From NCBI RefSeq assembly GCF_006489205.2, contig NZ_VFYR02000003.1, positions 117,462 to 181,461 of the forward strand: 64,000 nt of DNA, read 5' to 3'. Origin of the DNA: Brevibacterium sp. XM4083 (GTDB lineage: Bacteria; Actinomycetota; Actinomycetes; Actinomycetales; Brevibacteriaceae). Numbering within the stretch: position 1 is the stretch's first letter; the number at the start of each line of letters is the position of its first letter. A program made the translations under genes and the position numbers. This document shows positions 8,567-17,131 of the stretch, piece after piece. The notes under the pieces are model-generated. The model ran no database searches. It worked only from the letters and a program-made list of their open reading frames with translations, and had not been told where the DNA came from.

Positions 8567-9419
8567 CGCGACCGTACCTTTCCTCGGCCTGCCAGAAGAA
8601 GACGAAGCCGAAGGCGAAGATCACCGCGGCCCAGATGGCGAAGTACCCGAAGTATTCGTAGGGGATCTCGTAGCCGTTCATGAGGATGCCGCGCGAGATC
8701 GAGAGCACCTCGTTGAGCGGATGCCAGTCCGCCAGGGGCTGCAGGTCGGGCCTGCCCAACCGGTCGATCATCTCATCGAGGGAGAAGAACACACCCGAGG
8801 TGTAGAAGATCATCCGGGAGATGAACGGCGTGACCTGGCTGAGGTCCCGGAAATGGACGGTGATGCGGGCGAAGATGAACGCCACACCCTGGCAGAAGAT
8901 CCAGAAGAGGAGGATGAGCGGGATGAAGAGCAGCCACTCCCAGGACGGCCTGGCCCCGTAGATGACCGCGACGATGATCATCAGCGCCATCGTCGGCATG
9001 AAGTTGAGGAGGTTCTGCATGACCGTCGCGATCGGCAGGACGATGCGCGGGAACGGCAGTGACTGGACGAGAGAGGCGTTCGAGATGATCGACTTCGCAC
9101 CGCCGTTCATCGACGAGTTGAAGAACTCGAGCATGAAGACGCCGATGACGACGAAGGGCACGAAGTCCGGAGGCCGCACTCCTGCACCCTTGAGCAGCAC
9201 ACCGAAGATCGTGCCGTAGATGATCGCCGAGAACGTCGGGCGCAGCACGACCCAGAGCATGCCGAGCCGATTGCGTTCGTTCTCCGACTGGATCCGGTAC
9301 CGGGACAGCGTCAGCGTGAAGTCACTGCGCTTCCACAGCTGCTTGATGTATTGGGGGAGAGACGGCCGCCCACCCACTCTGTCGAGTCCATGCTCGGCAG
9401 CAAGCTTGGCCATGTCCAT
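8559..9419 (-). CDS. wzm: Polysaccharide ABC exporter permease (Wzm/TagG type)
   Basis: An ABC-2-type permease with the hallmark cytoplasmic amphipathic start (SDFTLTLSRYRIQSENERNR), then LGMLWVVLRPTFSAIIYG leading into six membrane spans. The ATG at 9419 gives 286 residues, the usual family length. An in-frame start further upstream (9494) would overlap the end of the flavoprotein gene and adds an atypical basic leader, so it was not used. It forms the transmembrane channel of the Wzm-Wzt pair and passes undecaprenyl-linked glycan across the membrane. The downstream ATPase gene overlaps it. Confidence 0.85.
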   Translation of the reverse strand: MDMAKLAAEHGLDRVGGRPSLPQYIKQLWKRSDFTLTLSRYRIQSENERNRLGMLWVVLRPTFSAIIYGTIFGVLLKGAGVRPPDFVPFVVIGVFMLEFFNSSMNGGAKSIISNASLVQSLPFPRIVLPIATVMQNLLNFMPTMALMIIVAVIYGARPSWEWLLFIPLILLFWIFCQGVAFIFARITVHFRDLSQVTPFISRMIFYTSGVFFSLDEMIDRLGRPDLQPLADWHPLNEVLSISRGILMNGYEIPYEYFGYFAIWAAVIFAFGFVFFWQAEERYGRDE

Positions 9420-9490
9420 GTAGGTAAAGATTCTCTCGTCGGCAATGGGGTTTGAACACAGGAAGTCTACGCGATGACCGCGTACCGGTC

Positions 9491-10777
9491 TCACAAGCGG
9501 CTGTGAGCCTTGAAGTCGAATTCGGGGTCGTCGAGCTGCGCGCGCGTCGGACGATTGGAGCCGGCGAGGACCCGCCGTGCGGCGGCCTGCATGGGCGGCC
9601 AGTTGAGCGTTTCGACGCCGACGAGCTCGGCCTCCGGCTCCGGTCCCGCGAAGTGGAAGACCTGGAACTTCGCCCCGCTGGGATCGCTGCGGACAATCGT
9701 GTCCGTGGCATCAGGGCTGGTCAGACCCGCCGTGAAGACCTTCTCCGGGCCCTGGAAGCTCCAATGCCACGGAACGTCGGTCCAGGGCTCCACCCCCGCC
9801 GAGGCGGTCGCCCCGTCCCGTGCGCCACCGTCGGCATCCTCGGCGAGGATCTGCTCGGCGAGGTACTTCCCGTGGCTCTCGGCGACCGGCTCGCAGGCCC
9901 ACGGATGGTTGACCGGGAACCGGCCGCCGACGATGTGGGCACAATCACCTGCCGCCCATACTCCCGGGTAGGCGGTGCGCAGGTGCGCGTCGACGTCCCA
10001 CGCGAACGTCGGCGCCTCCCCCGCCACCGTGCCTTCGGGATCGGCGGGATGCTCGTCGGTCGTCGGCAGGGACCCGTTGATGGGGATCCGCACTGGACGG
10101 GCGCCGACGCTCGTGACGAAGAGATCGTGGACGCCCTGCGGGATCGCCGCGGCATCGGTGTGCTCGGTGACGAAGCGGACGCCGGCCTCCTTGTGCTTGG
10201 CGAAGAGCGCCTGCCGCACCGGTGCCGAGAGCTGCCGGCGCAGCGGCTCGGTCCCGCGCAGGTAGACCGTCGCCTTGTGTCCGGCAGCGACGGCGGCGCT
10301 GGCTACCTCGATCCCGAGGTACCCGGACCCGAGCACGCCGACGTCGAGCGGGTCCCCCGCCTCGGCGACGAAGCCGCGGATCCACTCCGCCTCGCCGAGG
10401 TTGTAGACCGGCAGCGCATCCGGGTACCCGGGGATCTCCGGCCGGTCGGCCTCCATTCCCGTCGCGAGGATGCAGTGCGTGAAGTCGAGGGTCTCCCCCG
10501 AGGCCAGGTGCACGGTCCCGGCGATCTCGGCTCCCGCCTCGGCGAGGGTGAGGGAGACGGCGCGATGCCGGACGTAGGTGATGCCCTCATCGGACTCGAG
10601 GTGGTAGGGCAGGTGGTAGCGGGCGTCGTCGAAGAGGTGCTTCGACAGCGGGGGCCGCTCGTACGTGTCACCCGCCTCCGGGTCGACGAGGGTGACGGGC
10701 TGGCCTGCCTGGCTGAACTCTCTGGCGGCGGTGGTCCCGGCCAAGCCGGCACCGATGATGACGATCTGCTTCCCCAT
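9491..10777 (-). CDS. FAD/NAD(P)H-dependent ferredoxin-reductase-type oxidoreductase
   Basis: 428 residues. The N-terminal dinucleotide-binding motif GAGLAGTTAA (about 8-17) and the acidic strand end LVDP bind FAD. The RPPLSKHLF segment is typical of the ferredoxin/rubredoxin reductase (BenD/ThcD-like) family. A second motif, VLGSGYLGIE, binds NAD(P)H. AAGDCAH near residue 290 contacts the flavin. The C-terminal part, with HFSFQ/HWSFQ-like residues and a reductase-C-type domain, supports electron transfer to an iron-sulfur or P450 partner, but none is encoded nearby. The linker GATASAGVEPW is encoded by one copy of the CGCCGAGGCGG motif that recurs across the window. ATG start; it stands alone upstream of wzm with a 71-bp gap. 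Confidence 0.8.
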   Translation of the reverse strand: MGKQIVIIGAGLAGTTAAREFSQAGQPVTLVDPEAGDTYERPPLSKHLFDDARYHLPYHLESDEGITYVRHRAVSLTLAEAGAEIAGTVHLASGETLDFTHCILATGMEADRPEIPGYPDALPVYNLGEAEWIRGFVAEAGDPLDVGVLGSGYLGIEVASAAVAAGHKATVYLRGTEPLRRQLSAPVRQALFAKHKEAGVRFVTEHTDAAAIPQGVHDLFVTSVGARPVRIPINGSLPTTDEHPADPEGTVAGEAPTFAWDVDAHLRTAYPGVWAAGDCAHIVGGRFPVNHPWACEPVAESHGKYLAEQILAEDADGGARDGATASAGVEPWTDVPWHWSFQGPEKVFTAGLTSPDATDTIVRSDPSGAKFQVFHFAGPEPEAELVGVETLNWPPMQAAARRVLAGSNRPTRAQLDDPEFDFKAHSRL

Positions 10778-10870
10778 AGCTCCATGCTAGACCGGGACCG
10801 CCCCATGTCAGACCGGGTGAGGCGCGCGCCGGAGTGAGCGTCGTCACTGCTCGGTGGGTGGCTGGTTCAC

Positions 10871-10928
10871 TCAAGCACAAGCGCACTTTTCGACTGTTCC
10901 TCGCGGCGAAAAGTGCGCTTCGGCTTGA
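10871..10928. repeat. 58-bp palindromic element, copy A (left of hydroxyproline unit)
   Basis: Two 22-bp arms (starting TCAAGC and ending GCTTGA, with the shared core AAGCGCACTTTTCG) are separated by a 14-bp spacer. The same structure, in inverted orientation as judged from its spacer, occurs at 18611-18668. It lies just after the symporter gene (reverse strand), so it may also serve as terminator. Confidence 0.85.
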
Positions 10929-10940
10929 GCGAGGGCGTTG

Positions 10941-12455
10941 CTACCGCTGGCGCGCGTCCGCCTCTCGGCCCGCCAGCTTCTTGTTGTTGGCGCGGGCGAC
11001 GGCGACGGCGGCCGGCGGATTCTCCCCCGTCCACGCGTCGGCGCCGCGGATGCCGAGTTTGATCGGATCGAAGACCGGGTCGAGTCCCGCCTTCTTCTGC
11101 GCCGTGTAGTCGCGGAGCACCTTCGCGACGAGCGGGGCGAGGAAGACGAGGCAGATCATGTTGATCCAGCCGAGCGATCCGTAGCCGATGTCGCCGATGC
11201 CCCAGATGAGGTCCGCGGGAAGGACCGCGGAGAGGAACGCGATGACGACCATGAGGACCTGGAGGATGCGGGTGACGATCCGCAGCGCGGCACCTTTGAA
11301 GAGGTATGCGGCCGCCGAGGTGGAGATGTAGTTGAACGCGATGAGCGTCGTGAACGCGAAGAGGAAGAGGGCGAGGGCGACGAAGACCGACCCGAAGCCG
11401 GGGAAGACCGAGTCGAGGGCGACCTGGGTGTTCTCCGTGCCGGGTTCGATCCCGGGCATGTTCTCCATCAGGGTCCGCCCCGCCTCGGTGACGACGTTGT
11501 AGCTGTCGGTCATGAGGATCATGATCCCCGTCGCCGAGCACACGAGGACCGTGTCGACGTAGATCGAGAACGCCTGGACGATGCCCTGCTTGGCCGGGTG
11601 GGAGACCGATGCCGCCGCCGAGGCGTAGGTGCCCTCACCGACGCCGGCGACGTTGGAGAACACGGCCCGGCGCACACCCCACGCCACGGCCGCGCCGACG
11701 ATGCCGCCGAAGACCTCGTGGACGCCGAACGCCGAGCTGAAGACGAGCGCGATGACGGCGGGCACCTTGTCGAGGTTGACGACGATGACGACGACCGCGA
11801 GCAGGATGTAGCCGGCGGCCATGAACGGCACCGCCTTGTCGGCGACCGCGGTGATCCGCTTCGTCCCGCCGATGACGATGATGCCGAAGACGACGGCGAC
11901 GATGAGGCCGGTCACCCATTCGGGGGTGCCGAAGGCGACGTTGGCGCTGTTGGCGATGTTGAAGCTCTGCACGCCGGGGGCGAGGATCGCGTAGAGGATG
12001 ACGGTGGCAGCGGCGGCGATGACGGCGAGCCACTTCTGTCCGAGGCCGCGCTCGATGTAGTAGGGGATGCCGCCGCGGTACTCGCCGTCGATGCGGCGCT
12101 TGAAGACCTGGGCGAGCGTCGACTCGGCGAACGCCGTCGCCCCGCCGAGGATGCCCATGACGATCATCCAGAACAGGGCACCGGGCCCGGCCACGGCGAT
12201 CGCCGTGGCGACACCGGCGATGTTGCCCACGCCGACGCGGCTCGACAGGGTGAGGGCGAGCGCCTGGAAGCTCGAGATCCCTCCCTCGTCGCCGGCGGAG
12301 CTCTCCTTGAGGATCTTCACGAGATCGGGCAGTCGTCTGATCTGCACCGCTCCCGTCCAGATCGTGTAGAGCAGGCCGAGGCCGAGGGCCATATAGGCCA
12401 TGGGATTCCAGATGCCGGTGTTGATCGTGCCGATGACGTCGAGCAGGTCGTCCAT
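10941..12455 (-). CDS. Sodium:amino acid symporter, AGCS family
   Basis: A 504-residue integral membrane protein of the alanine/glycine:cation symporter family. Family hallmarks are GVGNIAGVATAIAVAGPGA near residue 90 and a second conserved region around SNVAGVGEGTYASAAA. The start at 12455 (MDDLLDVIG) was chosen because AAAGGAG lies seven bases before it; an upstream frame extension to 12566 lacks these features. It imports a small neutral amino acid with Na+. It is divergent from, and shares a regulatory region with, the hydroxyproline operon. Import of hydroxyproline or proline is therefore a reasonable inference, although alanine or glycine is the family norm. The 58-bp palindrome follows its stop. 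Confidence 0.85.
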   Translation of the reverse strand: MDDLLDVIGTINTGIWNPMAYMALGLGLLYTIWTGAVQIRRLPDLVKILKESSAGDEGGISSFQALALTLSSRVGVGNIAGVATAIAVAGPGALFWMIVMGILGGATAFAESTLAQVFKRRIDGEYRGGIPYYIERGLGQKWLAVIAAAATVILYAILAPGVQSFNIANSANVAFGTPEWVTGLIVAVVFGIIVIGGTKRITAVADKAVPFMAAGYILLAVVVIVVNLDKVPAVIALVFSSAFGVHEVFGGIVGAAVAWGVRRAVFSNVAGVGEGTYASAAASVSHPAKQGIVQAFSIYVDTVLVCSATGIMILMTDSYNVVTEAGRTLMENMPGIEPGTENTQVALDSVFPGFGSVFVALALFLFAFTTLIAFNYISTSAAAYLFKGAALRIVTRILQVLMVVIAFLSAVLPADLIWGIGDIGYGSLGWINMICLVFLAPLVAKVLRDYTAQKKAGLDPVFDPIKLGIRGADAWTGENPPAAVAVARANNKKLAGREADARQR

Positions 12456-12551
12456 AGGTCGACTCCTTTGTGACATGGACTCAGTGACAGGGACTGCGGA
12501 AACGGGACTGTGGAACTGGGAACCGGGGAACGTGACACACGCCACCCCATG

Positions 12552-12567
12552 TGTGTACCATTGCACA
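12552..12567. promoter_or_regulatory. Candidate GntR (FadR-subfamily) operator of the hydroxyproline locus
   Basis: The imperfect palindrome TGTGTACCATTGCACA (TGTG-N-A-N4-T-N-CACA) fits the T-G-T/A-C-A half-site style of FadR-type GntR repressors. It lies between the divergent symporter and deaminase genes and overlaps the predicted -35 box at 12561-12566, so binding would block the operon promoter. The regulator is probably the GntR protein encoded at 14696-15493. Confidence 0.45.
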
Positions 12568-12589
12568 GTAACATGTCACACCGCATTAA
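12561..12589 (+). promoter_or_regulatory. Predicted sigma-70-type promoter of the hydroxyproline operon
   Basis: The -35 box TTGCAC (12561-12566) and the -10-like box CATTAA (12584-12589) are spaced by 17 bp. The ribosome site GAGGGAG and the ATG at 12621 follow, leaving a leader of about 25-30 bases. The fit is moderate; nothing else in the gap is better. Confidence 0.4.
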
Positions 12590-12620
12590 AGAAGATGCGA
12601 TCGAACCAGAGGGAGAACCC

Positions 12621-13550
12621 ATGTCGACCAAGCCCTGGCACGGTGTCATCGTCGCCACCGCCCTGCCGTTCACCGACGACTACGCCGTCGACTACGACGC
12701 CTTCGCCGAGCACGTCGCGTGGCTCGCCGCCAATGGCTGCGACGGAGTCGCCCCCAACGGCTCGCTCGGCGAGTACCAGACGCTCTCCGACGACGAACGC
12801 GCCCGTGTCATCACCACCGCGGTCGAGGCGAGCCCCGCGGGCTTCCACGTCATGGCCGGCACCGGCGCCTACGGAGCCCTCCAGTCCCAGCGGTGGGCGG
12901 AGCAGGCAGCGGAGGCCGGCGCCACCTCGGTGATGCAGCTGCCCCCGAACACGTACCGAGCCGACGCCGAGATCGTCAGGGATCACTACGCGAGGGTCGC
13001 CTCCGTCGGCCTGCCCGTCGTCGCCTACAACAACCCCATCGACACGAAGGTCGACCTCGTCCCCGAGCTCATCGCCGAGATCCACGCCGCCGGCCACGTC
13101 GTCGGCGTCAAGGAGTTCTCCGGCGACCCTCGCCGCATCTACGAGATCAAGGAGCTCGCTCCCACCCTCGACATCCTCATCGGCACCGACGACACCGTCC
13201 TCGAGGTCGGCCTCGCCGGCGCTGTCGGCTGGGTCTCGGGCTACCCGAACGCGATCCCCCGCGCGTGCATCGAGCTCTTTGAGCTGTGCACCTCCGGCGA
13301 CGTCGCCGACCTCGTCCGCGCCCAGGAGATCTACCGCGACCTCCACTCGCTCCTGCGCTGGGACTCGAAGACCGAGTTCGTTCAGGCGATCAAACTCTCG
13401 ATGGACGTCCTCGGCCTGCGCGGCGGACTCTGCCGTCCCCCGCGCCTGCCGCTGTCCCAGCCGTTGGTCGAGCGCATCGTCGCCGACACCGAGGCCGCGG
13501 CCGCCAAGGGATACGCGACCGAGACCCGGGCGACCGCCTCGGCGCTCTAG
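12621..13550 (+). CDS. DapA-family lyase, probable 1-pyrroline-4-hydroxy-2-carboxylate deaminase
   Basis: A 309-residue TIM-barrel protein of the dihydrodipicolinate synthase/N-acetylneuraminate lyase superfamily. It shows the GSLGEYQTLSDDER pocket region, the catalytic Tyr in VVAYNNP, and the Schiff-base Lys in VVGVKEFSGD (about residue 164). It precedes a hydroxyproline epimerase and a D-hydroxyproline dehydrogenase. In bacterial trans-4-hydroxy-L-proline pathways the DapA member converts 1-pyrroline-4-hydroxy-2-carboxylate to 2-oxoglutarate semialdehyde with release of ammonia, and this role is inferred here. The start at 12621 was chosen for GAGGGAG five bases upstream. The C-terminus RATASAL is one of the TASA-coding occurrences of the repeated octamer. 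Confidence 0.82.
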   Translation: MSTKPWHGVIVATALPFTDDYAVDYDAFAEHVAWLAANGCDGVAPNGSLGEYQTLSDDERARVITTAVEASPAGFHVMAGTGAYGALQSQRWAEQAAEAGATSVMQLPPNTYRADAEIVRDHYARVASVGLPVVAYNNPIDTKVDLVPELIAEIHAAGHVVGVKEFSGDPRRIYEIKELAPTLDILIGTDDTVLEVGLAGAVGWVSGYPNAIPRACIELFELCTSGDVADLVRAQEIYRDLHSLLRWDSKTEFVQAIKLSMDVLGLRGGLCRPPRLPLSQPLVERIVADTEAAAAKGYATETRATASAL

Positions 13551-13562
13551 ATATCATGCGAA

Positions 13563-13596
13563 GACCGGATCCCGGGGACCTCCCGGGACCCGGTCA
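13563..13596 (+). terminator. GC-rich hairpin between deaminase and epimerase genes
   Basis: GACCGG-ATCCCGGG pairs with TCCCGGGA-CCCGGTC across a short loop, with no T-tract. Because the genes on both sides point the same way, it may attenuate transcription or stabilise the upstream mRNA rather than terminate fully. Confidence 0.5.
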
Positions 13597-13652
13597 CCCG
13601 ATCGGCATCCCCTCACCGTCGAGGGGCCCTGGCCATCAACGAGGAGGCCGTC

Positions 13653-14660
13653 TTGCGCACGTCTCGCGTCTTTCACGCCGTCGACTCGCACACCGAGGGC
13701 ATGCCCACCCGCGTCATCACCGGCGGGGTCGGCGTGCTCCCGGGAGCGACGATGGCCGAGCGCCGCGCATGGTTCATTGCCCACCGCGACGAGCTGCGCA
13801 CCCTGCTCATGACCGAACCCCGCGGGCACGCGTCGATGTCGGGGGCGATCCTCCAACCCCCGACCCGATCCGACGCGGACTGGGGTGTCCTCTACATCGA
13901 GGTCTCCGGATGCCTGCCGATGTGCGGACATGGGACCATCGGCGTCGCCACCGTCCTCGTCGAGACGGGAATGGTCGAGGTGAGCGAACCGGTGACGACG
14001 ATCCGCCTCGACACTCCGGCAGGTCTCGTCCTCGCCGAGGTGGCCGTCACCGACGGTCACGCCGACTCCGTGACGATCACGAACGTCCCCTCCTTCTCCG
14101 ACCGCCTCGGCGCCGAGGTGGAGGTGCCGGGCCTCGGAACAGTCACCTACGACCTCGCGTTCGGGGGCAATTTCTATGCGATCGTCGACACCGAGAGCCT
14201 CGGCATCGAGTTCCGGGAGGACCGGAGCAACAAGGACGAGCTGCTCGCGGCGGGGCTGGCGATCATGGACGCGGTCAACGCGAGCGATCCGCCCGTCCAC
14301 CCGGAGCGCGACGACATCAGCGGCCTCCACCACGTCTACCTCACGGCCCCGGGCTCGGATGCCGCACGGTCCCGGCACGCGATGGCGATCTCCCCGGGCT
14401 GGTTCGACCGGTCCCCGTGCGGGACGGGCACGAGCGCGCGGATGGCCCAGCTCCACGCGCGCGGGCAGCTGCCGCTCGAGACCGACTTCGTCAACGAGTC
14501 CTACATCGGGTCCCGGTTCGTCGGCCGACTCGTCGGGGAGACCAAGGTGGGTGGCCGTCCCGCGGTCGTGCCGACCGTGACCGGCCGGGCCTGGGTGACC
14601 GGCACCGCCCAGTACTTCCTCGATCCGTCCGATCCGTTCCCGGCGGGATTCCTCCTATGA
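13653..14660 (+). CDS. 4-hydroxyproline 2-epimerase (proline racemase family)
   Basis: 335 residues. Both catalytic cysteines of the proline racemase family are present: Cys91 in PMCGHGTIGV and about Cys256 in DRSPCGTGTSARMA. The second Cys excludes the trans-3-hydroxyproline dehydratase branch, which has Thr there. Two bases on opposite faces of the alpha carbon interconvert trans-4-hydroxy-L-proline and cis-4-hydroxy-D-proline, the first step of catabolism. The start is TTG at 13653, seven bases after GAGGAG. Epimerase rather than proline racemase is inferred from the deaminase and D-amino acid dehydrogenase neighbours. Its stop overlaps a possible ATG of the regulator gene. Confidence 0.87.
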   Translation: MRTSRVFHAVDSHTEGMPTRVITGGVGVLPGATMAERRAWFIAHRDELRTLLMTEPRGHASMSGAILQPPTRSDADWGVLYIEVSGCLPMCGHGTIGVATVLVETGMVEVSEPVTTIRLDTPAGLVLAEVAVTDGHADSVTITNVPSFSDRLGAEVEVPGLGTVTYDLAFGGNFYAIVDTESLGIEFREDRSNKDELLAAGLAIMDAVNASDPPVHPERDDISGLHHVYLTAPGSDAARSRHAMAISPGWFDRSPCGTGTSARMAQLHARGQLPLETDFVNESYIGSRFVGRLVGETKVGGRPAVVPTVTGRAWVTGTAQYFLDPSDPFPAGFLL

Positions 14661-14695
14661 GTATCCTCGTAGTCAGCCGACGAAAGGACTCTCCC

Positions 14696-15493
14696 GTGCC
14701 GGATCTCCCCCGCCTCGATCGCCCGAAGAACCTGCGCGAGACCGTGCTGGGCCGCCTGCGCACGGCGATCATCACCGGCGACCTCGCCGAGGGGGAGCTC
14801 GTCTCGGCGCCGGTCCTCGGCGAGCAGCTCGGGGTCTCGGCGACCCCGGTGCGCGAGGCGATGATGGACCTCTCCCGCGAGGGCCTTGTCGAGACCGTGA
14901 AGAACAAGGGCTTCCGGGTGACGACGATGACGGACAAGGACCTCGACGACCTCGCCGCGATCCGCCTCCTCATCGAACCGCCCGTCATGCACGCAGTCGC
15001 CGAGAACATCACCGAGGAGGCCTTCGCCGAGCTCACGGCGCTCGCCGATGCGTGCGCCCGGGGTGCCGCCGAGGAGGACCTCGCCGAGTACCTCGCCCAC
15101 GACCGCAGCTTCCACGCGCGCGTCCTCTCCTATGCCGACAACCCGCAGCTCACCGAACTCGCGACCTCCCTGCGCCTGCGCACCCGCCTCTACGGCATCG
15201 CCGCGCTCGCCCGCCAGGGCAGGCTCGTCGCCTCCGCGCAGGAGCATCATGAGCTCATCCGTCTCCTCCGCGACCGTGACGGGGCGGGCGCCGAAGCGCT
15301 CATGCGCGCCCACATCGGCCATGCCCGCTCGATCTGGGCGACCGGCGGCGAGGCGGGCGACGCTGGGGGTGTCGGCGGTAGGGGTGCCAGCGGCGCAGGT
15401 GCCGGTGGTAGGAGCGCCGGCAGTGCGAGTGCCGGCGGTGCGAGTTTGGGAGGCGGCGCGGGAGGTTCGGGCGGCCTGGGAGATGCACCGTGA
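14696..15493 (+). CDS. GntR/FadR-family transcriptional regulator
   Basis: A winged-helix DNA-binding domain lies at about residues 8-75 (LRTAIITGDLAEGELVSAPV, then LGVSATPVREAMMDLSREGL). A helical FCD ligand domain follows, with the metal-binding pattern D-x3-H (AHDRSFHARVL) and a later HHELIRLLRDRD. It probably represses the hydroxyproline genes until an intermediate binds. The start GTG at 14696 has AAAGGA seven bases upstream; ATG at 14657, overlapping the epimerase stop, is the alternative. The C-terminal 45 or so residues are an unusual Gly/Ala/Ser tail made of short imperfect repeats, absent from typical 220-240-residue members. Confidence 0.85.
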   Translation: MPDLPRLDRPKNLRETVLGRLRTAIITGDLAEGELVSAPVLGEQLGVSATPVREAMMDLSREGLVETVKNKGFRVTTMTDKDLDDLAAIRLLIEPPVMHAVAENITEEAFAELTALADACARGAAEEDLAEYLAHDRSFHARVLSYADNPQLTELATSLRLRTRLYGIAALARQGRLVASAQEHHELIRLLRDRDGAGAEALMRAHIGHARSIWATGGEAGDAGGVGGRGASGAGAGGRSAGSASAGGASLGGGAGGSGGLGDAP

Positions 15494-15506
15494 TGGGCTC
15501 GGGCGC

Positions 15507-16772
15507 ATGAGGCGGCCGGACGGGACCAGCGACGTTCTCGTCATCGGCGCCGGCATCGTCGGCAGCGCGATCGCCTACTATGCGACCCGCGCGGGTCTGA
15601 GCGTCACCGTCGTCGAGCGCGGTCTGCCCGCCTCGGGAACCTCGTCCCGCTGTGAGGGCAACCTCCTCGTCTCCGACAAGGAACTCGGACCCGAGCTCGC
15701 GCTCACCCAGTATTCGCTGAGCCTGTGGAAGGGCGAACTCGCCGAGTTCGCCGACCGCTGGGAGTTCGAGGCCAAGGGCGGGATCATCGTCGCCTCCCGC
15801 GAATCGAGCCTGGCCTCCCTCGACCGGGTGACCACCGCCCAGCGGGCCTTCGGCGTCGAAGCGATCCCCCTCGATCCGAATCAGCTGCGCGAGCTCGAAC
15901 CCCATATCACCGCCGAGGCGCTCGGGGCCGCGTTCTATCCCGATGACTCCCAGGTCCAGCCCATGCTCGCCGCCGGCCATCTTCTCGCCCTTGCCGAGGA
16001 CCGCGGGGCGCGGCTCGTCACCGACTCCCCCGTCGTCGAGCTGCTGCGTGCCGGCGATCGGGTCACCGGGGTGCGGACGCCGACCGGGTCGTACTCCGCC
16101 GGGCACATCGTCAATGCCGCAGGGACGTGGGCGAGCGAGATCGCTGCGATGGCCGGGATCGAGCTTGCCGTCCTGCCGCGGCGCGGCTTCGTCCTCGTCA
16201 CCGAACCCCTGCCGCCGATGATCGCCCACAAGGTCTACGCCGCCGAGTACATCGACAATGTCGGCAGCTCCGCCGACGACCTCCAGGCGAGCCCCGTCGT
16301 CGAGGGAACCCCGGCCGGGACGATCCTCGTCGGTTCGAGCCGGGAGCGCGTCGGCTTCGACGAACGGGTGAGCAGTGAGGCGCTCGGGGCGATTGCCCGC
16401 AACGCCGCCGCCCTCTTCCCGTTCCTCTCAGACACCCGCATCCTCCGCCACTACCACGGCTTCCGCCCGTACTGCGCCGATCACCTGCCGGTCATCGGAC
16501 CCGATCCGAGAGCGCCGGGGCTCTGGCATGCGTGCGGTCATGAAGGTGCGGGCATCGGACTGTCGGTGGGCACGGGCAAGCTCCTTGCCCAGGCGATGGC
16601 AGGCGAGGACGCGGACCGCGACCTCACGCCGTTCGCCCCCGAACGGTTCGAGCAGTCGGGACTCCTCGACGGGCCGGCAGAAGTCACCGGGGATTCGGGG
16701 ATCGTCGGGCCGGCGGGGGTCGAGGCGACAGGGCGAAATGCTGTCCCCACATGGAGGGAGGAGTCGGCATGA
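15507..16772 (+). CDS. D-hydroxyproline dehydrogenase, catalytic FAD subunit (DAO family)
   Basis: About 422 residues of the DAO/glycine-oxidase fold. The FAD-binding motif GAGIVGSAIAYYATRAG sits near the N-terminus, and GTSSRCEGNLL follows. The C-terminal substrate/flavin region HYHGFRPYCADHLPVIGPDP and GHEGAGIGLSVGTGKLLA are typical of the LhpB-like beta subunit. With the two following genes it would form a membrane-linked or soluble dehydrogenase that oxidises cis-4-hydroxy-D-proline to pyrroline-hydroxy-carboxylate. The ATG at 15507 was used; an in-frame ATG at 15483, just after GGGAG and overlapping the regulator end, is possible. Its stop overlaps the next start by 4 bp, indicating translational coupling. 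Confidence 0.85.
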   Translation: MRRPDGTSDVLVIGAGIVGSAIAYYATRAGLSVTVVERGLPASGTSSRCEGNLLVSDKELGPELALTQYSLSLWKGELAEFADRWEFEAKGGIIVASRESSLASLDRVTTAQRAFGVEAIPLDPNQLRELEPHITAEALGAAFYPDDSQVQPMLAAGHLLALAEDRGARLVTDSPVVELLRAGDRVTGVRTPTGSYSAGHIVNAAGTWASEIAAMAGIELAVLPRRGFVLVTEPLPPMIAHKVYAAEYIDNVGSSADDLQASPVVEGTPAGTILVGSSRERVGFDERVSSEALGAIARNAAALFPFLSDTRILRHYHGFRPYCADHLPVIGPDPRAPGLWHACGHEGAGIGLSVGTGKLLAQAMAGEDADRDLTPFAPERFEQSGLLDGPAEVTGDSGIVGPAGVEATGRNAVPTWREESA

Positions 16773-17131
16773 GCGATGAGGTCACCGCGTCCTTCGACGG
16801 ATCCCCGCTGAGCGCGCCCGCGGGAGCGAGCGTCGCCGCCGCCCTCCTCGCTTCGGGACGCACGAGCTGGCGGACGACCCGGGCTGGTCGGCCGCGCGGA
16901 CTCTTCTGCGGGATCGGCGTGTGCTTCGACTGCCTCGTCGACATCGACGGTCAGACCGGGCAGCGGGCGTGCATGATCCCGCTCGCCGAGGGCATGGACA
17001 TCCGCAGTGCGGGCGGACACGCTCGTCGGGTGCGTCCGACACCCCGCGGTGGCGGTCGGCCTTCCCGCGCCGACGGCCCACCTCCCCGCGGTGACGATGG
17101 GACGACCGCCGACAATCGGGGCAGACGATGA
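16769..17131 (+). CDS. (2Fe-2S) small subunit of D-hydroxyproline dehydrogenase
   Basis: A 120-residue protein with a plant-type ferredoxin-like cysteine set, CGIGVCFDC followed 12 residues later by a fourth Cys (RAC), at about residues 47-68. This matches the HcnA/SoxA-N-like gamma subunit that carries electrons between the two flavoproteins. The start at 16769 follows GGGAGGAG. The last 40 residues (HARRVRPTPRGGGRPSRA and beyond) are Arg/Pro/Gly-rich, longer than usual for these roughly 90-residue subunits, and look disordered. It overlaps both neighbours by 4 bp. Confidence 0.82.
   Translation: MSDEVTASFDGSPLSAPAGASVAAALLASGRTSWRTTRAGRPRGLFCGIGVCFDCLVDIDGQTGQRACMIPLAEGMDIRSAGGHARRVRPTPRGGGRPSRADGPPPRGDDGTTADNRGRR

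Noticed and set aside
9452..10837. Forward open frame of 461 codons over the FAD reductase gene
   Set aside because: The reverse-strand gene has both dinucleotide-binding motifs; the forward frame is an Arg/Gly/Asp-rich shadow.
10938..12473. Long forward open frame (over 500 codons), rich in Asp, Glu, Arg and His
   Set aside because: It is antisense to the AGCS symporter gene, whose protein has clear family motifs and a good ribosome site. The composition is the typical antisense shadow in high-GC DNA.
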